From the NCBI RefSeq assembly GCF_000758685.1, contig NZ_CP009286.1, positions 1,146,501 through 1,210,500 of the forward strand: DNA of 64,000 nt, read 5' to 3'. The notes beneath the pieces are model-generated. The model was not told where the DNA came from, ran no database searches, and saw only the letters and a program-made list of their open reading frames with translations. Source of the DNA: Paenibacillus stellifer. GTDB lineage: Bacteria > Bacillota > Bacilli > Paenibacillales > Paenibacillaceae. Position 1 is the stretch's first letter. Every line of letters starts with the position of its first letter. The position numbers and the translations under genes are program-made. This document shows, piece after piece, positions 52,672 through 61,284 of the stretch.

Positions 52672-54042
52672 ATGAAACTGGTACTCTTGTCTGGCGGTTC
52701 GGGAAAACGTCTCTGGCCTTTGTCCAACGATTCCCGCTCGAAGCAGTTCTTGAAAGTGCTTGAAGGTCCATCGGGTGAATCGGAATCCATGGTTCAGCGG
52801 GTATGGCGGCAGCTGGGAGAAGCCGGTCTTGCCGATTCCTCCTATCTGGCGACAGGCCGCGGGCAGGTGGAGATGATCCAGAGCCAGCTCGGCGGCAGTG
52901 TGAATATCATCGTGGAGCCGGAGCGGCGCGATACCTTCCCGGCCATCGCACTCACAGCGGTCTACCTCTATTCGGTGGAAGGCGTGCTTCCCAACGAGAC
53001 GGTCGCCATTCTGCCGGTCGATCCTTATGTGGAAGGCACTTTCTTTGACGCCGTGTCCCAGTTGGGGGATGTGCTGGACGAAACCGGAGCGAATCTGGCG
53101 CTGATCGGCGTTGTGCCTGAACTTGCCTCGGAGAAATACGGCTACATCATTCCGGACGGGGAAGCATCGGAGGGCGGTGCCAGACAGGTGAAAGGCTTCC
53201 AGGAGAAGCCGGACCGCAGCCGCGCCGAACAGCTCATCGCCCAGGGAGCCTTGTGGAACTGCGGCGTCTTCGCTTTCAAGCTGGGCTACTTGCTGGATAT
53301 TCTCCAGCAGAAGGGGCTTCCGCTGTCCTATGACGAGATGCAGAAGCAGTATAAGCTGCTCTCCTCTATCAGCTTCGATTACGAGGTCGTGGAGCGTGAG
53401 GAGAATATCGTTGTCCATTCGTATGACGGCTTCTGGAAAGACCTGGGTACCTGGAATACACTAACCGAGGAGATGGCGACCAACAAGCTTGGACGCGGTC
53501 TGCTGACCGAGGACGCTTCGTCCAGCTGCCTGGTGAACGAACTGGATATTCCGATCACTGTAATCGGAGCCCAGGACATTATCGTCGCAGCCAGTCCGGA
53601 CGGCATTCTGGTCACTACGAAATCGGAAAGTCCGCGCATCAAGGAAGTGCTGAAAGGCACGGAGCAGCGGCCGATGTACGAAGAGCGGCGCTGGGGGCAT
53701 TACCGCGTTATCGATTACGTAAAATACGAAGAGGGCAACGAGGCGCTGACCAAGCGGATTTATATCGCGGAAGGCAAGAACATCAGCTACCAGTACCATC
53801 TGAAGCGCTGCGAAATCTGGACGTTCATCAGCGGTGAGGCGAGCATTATTCTTAATGAAAAAATGCACAACGTGAAGGCTGGCGATGTGGTGCGCATTCC
53901 GGCCGGCACGAAGCATAGCATTCTGGCTCTGACCGATGTGGAATTTATTGAGGTGCAGACCGGCTCGGAACTGGTAGAAGAGGATAACATCCGGATTACG
54001 CTGGACTGGAAGGACATCGAGCTGCAGCAGTTTATTTCATAA
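52672..54042 (+). CDS. manC: Mannose-1-phosphate guanylyltransferase / mannose-6-phosphate isomerase
   Basis: A 456-residue type II bifunctional protein. The N-terminal nucleotidyltransferase has LLSGGSGKRLWPLS, and GFQEKPDRS (the pyrophosphorylase signature FVEKP). The C-terminal cupin (about 345-450) has RRWGHYRVID, SYQYHLKRCEIW and GDVVRIPAGTKHS. It makes GDP-mannose, so the exopolysaccharide very likely contains mannose or a mannose-derived sugar. AGGGAGG precedes the ATG. Confidence 0.94.
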   Translation: MKLVLLSGGSGKRLWPLSNDSRSKQFLKVLEGPSGESESMVQRVWRQLGEAGLADSSYLATGRGQVEMIQSQLGGSVNIIVEPERRDTFPAIALTAVYLYSVEGVLPNETVAILPVDPYVEGTFFDAVSQLGDVLDETGANLALIGVVPELASEKYGYIIPDGEASEGGARQVKGFQEKPDRSRAEQLIAQGALWNCGVFAFKLGYLLDILQQKGLPLSYDEMQKQYKLLSSISFDYEVVEREENIVVHSYDGFWKDLGTWNTLTEEMATNKLGRGLLTEDASSSCLVNELDIPITVIGAQDIIVAASPDGILVTTKSESPRIKEVLKGTEQRPMYEERRWGHYRVIDYVKYEEGNEALTKRIYIAEGKNISYQYHLKRCEIWTFISGEASIILNEKMHNVKAGDVVRIPAGTKHSILALTDVEFIEVQTGSELVEEDNIRITLDWKDIELQQFIS

Positions 54043-54136
54043 AAATGAATCCGCCTTGAGGCGGAGAAGCTTCTTGTACAAAAGTAATATAATACCCAAA
54101 ATTAAAAGATTTCAAACAGGACTTTCGACTTATTTC

Positions 54137-54166
54137 TTGCTCTTTCGCGCAATAAACCTTTATTAA
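54137..54166 (+). promoter_or_regulatory. Possible promoter of the c-di-GMP-controlled hydrolase unit
   Basis: TTGCTC (54137-54142) and TATTAA (54161-54166) are 18 bases apart, ahead of the riboswitch. The match is weak. A hairpin CCGCC/GGCGG at 54051-54064 lies between manC and this site without a T run, so read-through from the operon is also possible. Confidence 0.3.
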
Positions 54167-54204
54167 TAACGGAATAGCGTCGATATGTACGGTAGAAGGT
54201 GAAT

Positions 54205-54292
54205 CCTTCCAATACGACAAAGGCAAACCTATCGCGAGGTAGGGACGCAAAGCCAAGGGCCTCTCTGAGGCAGCCTGGTTACCGAAAGGAAG
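54205..54292 (+). promoter_or_regulatory. Cyclic di-GMP-I (GEMM) riboswitch
   Basis: The class I core is clear: CAAAGGCAAACC, a stem CTATCGCGAGGTAG, GACGCAAAGCC, a GGGCCTCTCTGAGGC arm, and the 3' box GCCTGGTTACCGAAAGG. The outer stem can pair CTTCC (54206-54210) with GGAAG (54288-54292), which is the ribosome binding site of the next gene. No terminator follows, so control of translation is the simplest reading. That would make the hydrolase OFF when ligand stabilises the stem, but the direction is not certain. Confidence 0.93.
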
Positions 54293-54298
54293 ATGAAA

Positions 54299-56605
54299 TT
54301 GAAAACCCACCGCACGTATCGACTGTTCTGCATGCTGTTGTCCTTTAGTTTGATTTTGACATTTATCCCCGATCTTGGCGGACGCTACGCGTCCACGGCT
54401 TCGGCGGCTTCTGCGGAAGGCGTTCCGGTTAACCCGGATGCTTCGCCACAGGCGGTCAAATTGCTGAATTATCTCTACTCGATCTCCGGCAAGGGCATCA
54501 TCACCGGTCAGCACGACTACTTCGAAAGCCCGGATGAATTCAGTAACAAGCTTCAGGCAACAAGCGGCAAATATGCGGCTCTCCATGGCTATGAGATGGG
54601 CGCGATCGGCGGCCAGAGCGACTCGGCTGTAGCGGCTCAACGTAAAAATATCGTATGGAGCGCAACGAACTGGTATAAAGCGGGTGGAATCGTCGCCATG
54701 ACTTTCCACGAGAATCTGCCGGGTACGACTTATGAATGGAGCAATGTTCAGAAGAGCATCTCCCAGGCGGAATTCAATAAATATGTAACGCCCGGAACAT
54801 CGCAGTACAACAGCCTGATCACGGAGCTTGACAAGGTAGCCGTATCGCTGAAATCGCTGCGGGACGCCGGAGTTCCCATCCTGTGGCGCCCTTATCATGA
54901 AATGAACGGCGGCTGGTTCTGGTGGGGACAGAAGTCCAATTTTACCGCTCTTTGGAATATTATGTATGACCGTTTCACGAACTATCACAAGCTGAACAAC
55001 CTGTTGTGGGTATGGAGCCCGAATGCTCCCGGTCAATGGTCCGATCCTTATGACAAGACCTATCCGGGTGCCGACAAAGTGGATGTTCTCGCTGCGGATA
55101 TCTATAGCAATGATTATAAGCAGAGCCATTATGACAGCCTGCTCAGTCTGGCAGCCGGCAAGCCGATTGCGATCGGCGAGAACGGCGAGATGCCCGATCC
55201 GTCGAAGGTTCTCCCGAATCAGAGCAAATGGGTCTTTATGATGAACTGGGGCAAAATGCTCTATGACAACAACAGTACGACTACAATTAAGAACTTTATG
55301 AGCAGCAGTCTTACTCTGAGCCGGGATGAGGTTATTTCCGGGATGGCGGCGATGACTTCAACGCCGACACCAACACCAAGTCCGACGCCAACGCCATCGC
55401 CAAGTCCGACGCCGACACCATCGCCAAGCCCGACACCAACACCGACTCCAGTGAGTGATACTCCCGTCACCGTTCCGTTCCCTCCTCTTGAGGAGAATGG
55501 TTCCGAGCCGGGGTCAGGAATAGCTGTCAACGGTCTGACCGGTGAATATTTCAACAATCTTCAACTGAGTGGAACGCCGGCCCTTGAACAAAATGCCTCC
55601 CAGGTCAATTTCAACTGGGGAGCGGGATCGCCAGGGACAGGAGTGAATACCGACGGCTTCTCGGTACGCTGGAGCGGAAAGATCAAGCCGAACTACAGCG
55701 AGAATTACTCCTTCTATACAACATCCGATGACGGCATCCGCGTGATGATCAACGGGGTGTGGGTGATTTACAGCTGGTCCAATCAGAGCGGGATCGAACG
55801 GAAAGGCAGAATCGACCTGGAAGCCGGCAAGCTGTATGATATTAAAGTCGAATATTACGATAACACGGGAAATGCCAATGCCCGCCTGATGTGGGAGAGC
55901 CCGAGCCAAGCCAAGGAGACCGTGCCGTCATCCGCATTCTTTCTACCGGGAACGTTGACTGAATCGGCATCGTCGCCTAGCCCAACGCCGACACCTACTC
56001 CAACACCTACTCCAACGCCAGCACCGACGCCGACGCCTACGCCAACGCCGACACCAACACCAACACCGGAGCCTACGCCAACGCCGACTCCAGTGCTAAT
56101 CCAAGCGCCGGTCCTGAATATTACGGACGGCCAGACTACGGACTCGATAGAGCCAAATGCAAGCCAGCCTGTTAGCGGGCTGCTGGGCGAATACTTTAAC
56201 AATCTTCAACTGAGCGGAACGCCGGCTCTTGAACAGAATGCCTCCCAGGTCAATTTCAACTGGGGAGCGGGATCGCCAGGAACAGGAGTGAATACCGATG
56301 GTTTCGCGGTACGCTGGAGCGGAAAGATCAAGCCGAACTACAGCGAGAACTACTCCTTCTACACAACATCCGATGACGGCATCCGCGTGATGGTCAACGG
56401 GGTGTGGGTAATCTACAGCTGGGCTAATCAGAGCGGCATCGAGCGAAAAGGCAGAATCGACCTGGAAGCCGGCAAGCTGTATGATATTAAAATTGAATAT
56501 TACGATAATACGGGAAGCGCCAATGCCCGCCTGATGTGGGAGAGCCCGAGCCAAGCCAAGGAAATAGTGCCCGCATCCGCATTCTTCCTTCCCGATTCGC
56601 TCTAA
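54299..56605 (+). CDS. Secreted GH26 beta-mannanase-like enzyme with two PA14 domains
   Basis: A 768-residue exported protein. Signal peptide about 1-38; GH26 domain about 40-345, with catalytic acid E201 in [14 protein letters not shown] and likely nucleophile E294 in IGENGE; two Thr/Pro linkers (about 350-385 and 560-605), each leading to a PA14 domain (about 405-550 and 625-768) that probably binds carbohydrate. The two PA14 copies are almost identical, also in DNA, so the duplication is recent. TTG 54299 is preferred to ATG 54293: the paralogue at 56800 has the same AAAGGAAG-N6-TTG arrangement. It lies directly behind the c-di-GMP riboswitch. Confidence 0.92.
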   Translation: MKTHRTYRLFCMLLSFSLILTFIPDLGGRYASTASAASAEGVPVNPDASPQAVKLLNYLYSISGKGIITGQHDYFESPDEFSNKLQATSGKYAALHGYEMGAIGGQSDSAVAAQRKNIVWSATNWYKAGGIVAMTFHENLPGTTYEWSNVQKSISQAEFNKYVTPGTSQYNSLITELDKVAVSLKSLRDAGVPILWRPYHEMNGGWFWWGQKSNFTALWNIMYDRFTNYHKLNNLLWVWSPNAPGQWSDPYDKTYPGADKVDVLAADIYSNDYKQSHYDSLLSLAAGKPIAIGENGEMPDPSKVLPNQSKWVFMMNWGKMLYDNNSTTTIKNFMSSSLTLSRDEVISGMAAMTSTPTPTPSPTPTPSPSPTPTPSPSPTPTPTPVSDTPVTVPFPPLEENGSEPGSGIAVNGLTGEYFNNLQLSGTPALEQNASQVNFNWGAGSPGTGVNTDGFSVRWSGKIKPNYSENYSFYTTSDDGIRVMINGVWVIYSWSNQSGIERKGRIDLEAGKLYDIKVEYYDNTGNANARLMWESPSQAKETVPSSAFFLPGTLTESASSPSPTPTPTPTPTPTPAPTPTPTPTPTPTPTPEPTPTPTPVLIQAPVLNITDGQTTDSIEPNASQPVSGLLGEYFNNLQLSGTPALEQNASQVNFNWGAGSPGTGVNTDGFAVRWSGKIKPNYSENYSFYTTSDDGIRVMVNGVWVIYSWANQSGIERKGRIDLEAGKLYDIKIEYYDNTGSANARLMWESPSQAKEIVPASAFFLPDSL
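55357..55451 (+). repeat. Thr/Pro-coding repeat linker 1
   Basis: Degenerate ACGCCGACACCA / AGTCCGACGCC units encode alternating Thr-Pro and Ser-Pro, typical of glycosylated linkers in secreted enzymes. Such repeats can change length by slippage. Confidence 0.85.
55537..56596 (+). repeat. Direct repeat encoding the two PA14 domains
   Basis: About 395 bases at 55537-55930 recur at 56197-56590 with few differences, mostly at third codon positions. The intervening part holds the second Thr/Pro linker (about 55980-56095). This is a recent internal duplication. Confidence 0.88.
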
Positions 56606-56685
56606 ATATATTGCTGTCTGGCATATCCTTGCACGGCAGCCGATACTTCAACCTTATAACGAATTCGTTCATTCGAGCCTTGCCG

Positions 56686-56711
56686 GGCCCTGCTTGTTCT
56701 ATAGCAGGGCC
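56686..56711. repeat. Hairpin between the two mannanase-like genes
   Basis: GGCCCTGC and GCAGGGCC form a stem with a ten-base loop and no T run. It may be a weak terminator or mRNA stabiliser. No second riboswitch is visible ahead of the next gene. Confidence 0.6.
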
Positions 56712-56799
56712 TCTGAACTATCAACGGCTGTTGATGGGACAGACCGGGATTTTGATGAGAACCTTCCGGTGGCAGATATGCTAAGAAAGGAAGATCACA

Positions 56800-58398
56800 T
56801 TGAACATTCCCCGCAAGTATCGAATAATTGCTGCCGTGCTATGTCTATTTTTGCTTGCATCCCTGCGTCCCTGGAGTTCCGGCGACAATCTGGAGGAGAC
56901 GGTGACGAGAGAAATGGATTCGCTTCAATCTGCGCCTACATCCGGGGTGACAACAGGCACGATCACGAGAACTGCGCAATCTCCCGTTAATCCGAATGCC
57001 ACCCAGGAAGCCCGGGAGCTGCTTCAGTACCTGTATGACCAGAGCGGCAAGGGACTGATCTCGGGCCAGCATGATTATTTGGAGGCTCCGGACGATCAGA
57101 TGAACAAGCTGAAGAAGCTTACAGGCCAATATGCGATCCTCCACGGATATGAGCTCGGCCCCATAAGCGGCCAGAGTGCAGACATGATCAATAAGCAGCG
57201 CCAGGGTGTAGTCCAGAGCGCCATTAATTGGTATAAAGGCGGCGGAATCGTCGCCATGACATTCCATGAGTATCTTCCCGGCACCTCTCCCGACTGGTCC
57301 AATGTCTCCAAATGGATCAGCCAGGATCAGTTTAACGCCTATGTTACGCCCGGAACTGCCGAGTATAATCAGCTCATAGCGGATCTGGACCAAGTGGCGG
57401 TATATTTAAAAATGCTCCAGGACGCCGGCGTTCCTGTGCTGTGGCGGCCTTACCACGAAATGAACGGCGGCTGGTTCTGGTGGGGGCAAAAAAATAATTT
57501 TTCTGCGCTCTGGGATATCATGTACGACCGTTTTGTGGGTAAACATAAATTAAACAACTTGATATGGGTATGGAATCCCAATGTGCCCAACAGCAACTCG
57601 GGGCCTTATGGGGATTACTATCCGGGAGCGGATAAAGTCGATGTACTGGCGGCCGACATCTATGACAACGATTATCAGCAGTCCTATTATGACAAGCTGC
57701 TCAAGCTAGCGGACGGCAAACCGATTGCCATTGGAGAAAGCGGCGAGCTGCCGGACCCGCAGCAGTTGGCCAAGACGCAAAGCCAATGGGTCTACGTGAT
57801 GACCTGGGGGAAGATGCTGACCGAGAATAACAGCACACAGAAGATCAGCAGCTTCATGAAGTCGGGCTACACGCTGTCGAGAGAGGACTTCGTCAAGGTT
57901 AAGCAAGGGAGCACCAGCACGGGCAAGAGCAATATCAGCAATAATATCAGCAGTGGGAGCAGCGGCGGCACTAACGGTCTCAAGGGCGAATATTTCAATA
58001 ACCGCTTCCTGGAGGGGGACCCCGTCTATACACGGACGGACGGACCGATCAATTTTGCCTGGAAGAAAGGTTCACCGGTTAAAGAACTGCCGGATGACTA
58101 TTTCTCTGTCCTATGGACAGGGCGAATCAAAGCTCCGGCAACGGGGACCTACACGTTCAAGCTGGTGGCGGATGACGGCGTACGCTTGTGGATCGACGGC
58201 AAGCCGATCATCAAGAGCTGGGTTCTGCAGAACGACGTCGTCCGGACGGCTACCGTGAAACTCAAGGGAAACACGTATCATGCCATTCGGGTGGAATACT
58301 TCGAGAGCAAAGGAAAGGCTAATGTCAAGCTGCTCTGGAAAGTTCCGGGTGGGCAGGAGGAAGTTATTCCAAAGAAGGCGCTGTTTCTCCCCGAGTAA
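56800..58398 (+). CDS. Secreted GH26 beta-mannanase-like enzyme with one PA14 domain
   Basis: A 532-residue paralogue of the preceding enzyme. Signal peptide or anchor about 1-28; GH26 domain about 55-365 with catalytic acid E220 in [14 protein letters not shown] and likely nucleophile E313 in IGESGE; a short Ser/Asn/Gly linker; one PA14 domain about 390-532. The start is TTG, six bases after AAAGGAAG. It may degrade or trim a mannose-containing polymer; host gene order suggests the self-made exopolysaccharide, but plant mannan is also possible. Confidence 0.92.
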   Translation: MNIPRKYRIIAAVLCLFLLASLRPWSSGDNLEETVTREMDSLQSAPTSGVTTGTITRTAQSPVNPNATQEARELLQYLYDQSGKGLISGQHDYLEAPDDQMNKLKKLTGQYAILHGYELGPISGQSADMINKQRQGVVQSAINWYKGGGIVAMTFHEYLPGTSPDWSNVSKWISQDQFNAYVTPGTAEYNQLIADLDQVAVYLKMLQDAGVPVLWRPYHEMNGGWFWWGQKNNFSALWDIMYDRFVGKHKLNNLIWVWNPNVPNSNSGPYGDYYPGADKVDVLAADIYDNDYQQSYYDKLLKLADGKPIAIGESGELPDPQQLAKTQSQWVYVMTWGKMLTENNSTQKISSFMKSGYTLSREDFVKVKQGSTSTGKSNISNNISSGSSGGTNGLKGEYFNNRFLEGDPVYTRTDGPINFAWKKGSPVKELPDDYFSVLWTGRIKAPATGTYTFKLVADDGVRLWIDGKPIIKSWVLQNDVVRTATVKLKGNTYHAIRVEYFESKGKANVKLLWKVPGGQEEVIPKKALFLPE

Positions 58399-58453
58399 CG
58401 GGGCTTCTTATGTAACCGGGCTCCAGACTTCCTATTGAAAGTGAGGACAGTGA

Positions 58454-61114
58454 ATGAGAGAATCGAAACCAAGTCGACCTTTATCCGAACTTCTCAAGTT
58501 TTCAGGACTAATCATCTTATTTCTGCTGTCCGTGTCATTTCTGGGGAAAAATGAAGCAACGGAAAACGAAACCGGCTCCGCAGTCAACGACAGTGCCTAT
58601 GATGTTTCCGAAGCCAATGTAATCTGGAAGCTGGGCGCACAGAACGATTCGGCGGAAGAATTCTCTGCCAAGACATTCACTACGTCAGCCAAAGAGTCAG
58701 TCAGCCTTAACGCGAAGACACTAAGCGCGTCGCAGCTGAAGCAGCTGCCCTCGGGCCTTAATGGCAAATCCAATCCGGAACTGACGATCACCTATAATCT
58801 GAGCAAAATCCCGCAGAATGGCGTCCTCTTCACGGTTCGCATCCTGGATGCCAACCAGTCGGTTCCCCAACTGGCGGTCTTCTCCAACCGCGAGCTGTCG
58901 GGCATCATTCAGATAGCGGGTGTAGGAGGGACGGGAGTCGAGTACTCGTTCAGGAAGACCTATGAGTTGTACATTCCGAAGGAGCAGTTGAAGACCGGGG
59001 AGAATACCCTCAGGCTGCTGGCGGCCCGTTCCGAATATGCCTCAAGCGAAGAGGATCAGTATACCCGGTGGACCTGGGATGAGCTTAGTCTGGCCTCCCT
59101 GAGTTCGCCAATCAAGGAGCCTATTCACGGCAATTATGTTAACACCGGAACCATGCTGGCCAACAAGCAGTTTTATTACGACACAGGCGCTACCGCTCAT
59201 CTGCCATACATAATGAAGTGGCTAGGTGTGGCATACAGCGGCAATATCATGCGTACAGGCGGTCCCAGCAATGTCGGCAATTCCAATTCCGATATGGAGA
59301 ATTATTACAAGACGCTCGCGGAATACAATATGCAGGCCGTTGCGCTGTATCTGTACACCGGAGACATCAAGCTGAACCCGGATGGCAGCCTTCCGGACAG
59401 TGCCAAGAAGAAGCTTACCGATTACTTCAAGAAGTACGGTTCTTACATCCAGTATGCCGAAGTTGACAACGAGCCGGGGCTGTTCAACCGCTCCAAGGCC
59501 GTCAATCTGGCGGTGGCCAAATGGCTTAATACGGAAGGCAAGAAGATCGCCCCGCATCTTCTGACCGTTGCACCGGGCTGGGCCTATGCGGCTGAATATA
59601 AAATCCGCCGCTGCGGGAACCAGACGGGAACCGTCCAGCAGTGCGGGAGCCCGGACGGCTGGGAGCGCGATCCCGCCCAGCGGCTTGAACTGGAGAACAT
59701 CACCGATCTGACGAACGGCCATTCATACGGCGGATCATTCGCCGCCAAAGACGGAGGAAGCTTCACCGAGAATTTGAAGACTTTCCGCGGAGCCGAAGAC
59801 GGGCTGCCCAAGAAAATGCTGGTGACCGAGTTCGGCACCTCGGATGCGCATACGGATGATTGGCATTACGGGGCGAAGGAATCGACTGCCGCCATTTTTG
59901 ACCGGATCATGAGAGCTCATATCGGATATGCGGATATGTTCGTGCAGCATGCCGCTTTCTTCTACAATTACAGCCTGTTTCAATTTAAGGACATCAATCT
60001 GAGAACTCATGATCCGGCTAAGACGGAGATTTATTATACGAAGCAGGACGAGGATTCCCGTGTTAGCATTATGCGCCGGTTGAGCACGGCCTATGCCACG
60101 CATGGAGCGCCGCTCACCTATAACCTGCTCAACAAAGACGAACTGGCCGATAAAATGGTCTATATCCGTCCGGTAGATACTTCCAAGCTGGAGCCTTTGC
60201 CCGGCTCGGGAGCGACCTCGAACAAGGTGCTGGTCAATCTCGTGAATTTCGAGAACACGACGCAGAAGGTTAGTGTGAAGGTGACGATGCCGAAGCAGAC
60301 GGTATATGAAGGAGAACGCTTTGGCAACGGGGACACGTATGAAGAAGCCCGCAGCTACGTGACCGGCCTCAAGGCATCGCCCGAGCTGACCTTTACCGAG
60401 ACGCTTGCACCTGGTGAAGCAGTCCAATATATTCTTCAGCCCTCCACGGAGGTAGGCGACAAGGCGCCGGACAATCTGACTGCGACTGCGATCAGAGGAA
60501 CCGCTGTACGCTTGAACTGGCATGAAGCCCCCGGCACAAGCTATGATGTGCTGCGGGCGGAGGGCCAGGGAGAACTGAAGACCATCGAGTCCGGTCTCGA
60601 AGCGACAAGCTTCGTTGACCGGGCTGTTAAGGAGGGCGTCGTATACCGGTACGCGGTCCGGGTTACCGGGAAGAAAGCGCTGTCTAAGGAAGCCCAGATT
60701 ACCGCCACCGGGCTTGTGCCGCTGGACCGGACCGGCTGGACGATCTCAAGCAACATGACGAATAATTCATCGAATCCTTGGGCCGCCATCGACAATGAGC
60801 TAAGCTCACGCTGGGATACGGGAAAGAACATGACCTCCGGCGAGAGCCTTCAGGTCGATATGGGAACCGAGCACAGCATTGAGGCAGTATTGCTCGACAG
60901 CTCCCGGTCGGAATACGATTATCCCAGAGGGCTGGCTATCTATGTATCGACTGACGGGAAGAGCTGGAATCAGGTTTTCACCGGCAAAGGGAAAAAGGAT
61001 CAGTATCTGTACTCCTTCTCCAAGGTGAAAGCCCGCTATGTGAAGGTGGTGCAGACCGGCTACGGTGGCAACTACTGGTCCGTTCACGACCTCGAAATCT
61101 ACTCAAGGGATTAG
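58454..61114 (+). CDS. Secreted clan-A-like glycoside hydrolase with discoidin (F5/8 C) domain
   Basis: An 886-residue protein. Signal or anchor helix about 18-34; a beta-rich N-terminal domain about 50-225; a TIM-barrel-like domain about 240-560, with candidate catalytic Glu residues E340 (YAEVDNEPG) and E459 (LVTEFGTS). These match the acid/base and nucleophile pattern of clan GH-A, but I cannot name the family. A beta-sandwich follows, then a fibronectin-III-like domain (about 675-755) and a C-terminal discoidin domain (about 760-886) for carbohydrate binding. It completes the hydrolase trio after the exopolysaccharide genes. Confidence 0.85.
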   Translation: MRESKPSRPLSELLKFSGLIILFLLSVSFLGKNEATENETGSAVNDSAYDVSEANVIWKLGAQNDSAEEFSAKTFTTSAKESVSLNAKTLSASQLKQLPSGLNGKSNPELTITYNLSKIPQNGVLFTVRILDANQSVPQLAVFSNRELSGIIQIAGVGGTGVEYSFRKTYELYIPKEQLKTGENTLRLLAARSEYASSEEDQYTRWTWDELSLASLSSPIKEPIHGNYVNTGTMLANKQFYYDTGATAHLPYIMKWLGVAYSGNIMRTGGPSNVGNSNSDMENYYKTLAEYNMQAVALYLYTGDIKLNPDGSLPDSAKKKLTDYFKKYGSYIQYAEVDNEPGLFNRSKAVNLAVAKWLNTEGKKIAPHLLTVAPGWAYAAEYKIRRCGNQTGTVQQCGSPDGWERDPAQRLELENITDLTNGHSYGGSFAAKDGGSFTENLKTFRGAEDGLPKKMLVTEFGTSDAHTDDWHYGAKESTAAIFDRIMRAHIGYADMFVQHAAFFYNYSLFQFKDINLRTHDPAKTEIYYTKQDEDSRVSIMRRLSTAYATHGAPLTYNLLNKDELADKMVYIRPVDTSKLEPLPGSGATSNKVLVNLVNFENTTQKVSVKVTMPKQTVYEGERFGNGDTYEEARSYVTGLKASPELTFTETLAPGEAVQYILQPSTEVGDKAPDNLTATAIRGTAVRLNWHEAPGTSYDVLRAEGQGELKTIESGLEATSFVDRAVKEGVVYRYAVRVTGKKALSKEAQITATGLVPLDRTGWTISSNMTNNSSNPWAAIDNELSSRWDTGKNMTSGESLQVDMGTEHSIEAVLLDSSRSEYDYPRGLAIYVSTDGKSWNQVFTGKGKKDQYLYSFSKVKARYVKVVQTGYGGNYWSVHDLEIYSRD

Positions 61115-61155
61115 AGGCGCGGAATATACGGTCGATCCTAGAGGCATGGCCGAAA

Positions 61156-61171
61156 AGAACCCTTTGTATCG
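61156..61171 (+). terminator. Left half of a terminator split by the IS element
   Basis: AAGAACCC (61155-61162) would pair with GGGTTCTT (62867-62874), which lies beyond the IS and is followed by a run of Ts. With one copy of the 8-base duplication removed, the two parts form an ordinary terminator with a loop centred on TTGTATCG. Confidence 0.75.
61164..61171. repeat. Target site duplication, left copy
   Basis: TTGTATCG, identical to 62858-62865 on the other side of the IS. Confidence 0.9.
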
Positions 61172-61202
61172 GAGGCCACTGAAAAAGTCCATCTCATAGA
61201 AA

Positions 61203-61247
61203 AAGGTACAGTCTTTCAATTAAATTGAAGAGGCTGTACCTTTTTCT
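61203..61247 (+). terminator. Hairpin near the left end of the IS
   Basis: AAAAAGGTACAG and CTGTACCTTTTT frame a long stem with TTCAATT/AATTGAA inside, with T runs on both strands. It should stop transcription entering from the hydrolase operon before it reaches the transposase gene. Confidence 0.8.
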
Positions 61248-61284
61248 GTATAATGGAGTCATAACGAAAAGCGGGTGAGTGCGG

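Noticed and set aside
56606..56799. A second c-di-GMP riboswitch before the paralogous mannanase gene
   Set aside because: None of the GEMM core words (GGCAAACC, CGCAAAGCC) occurs; only a plain hairpin is present.
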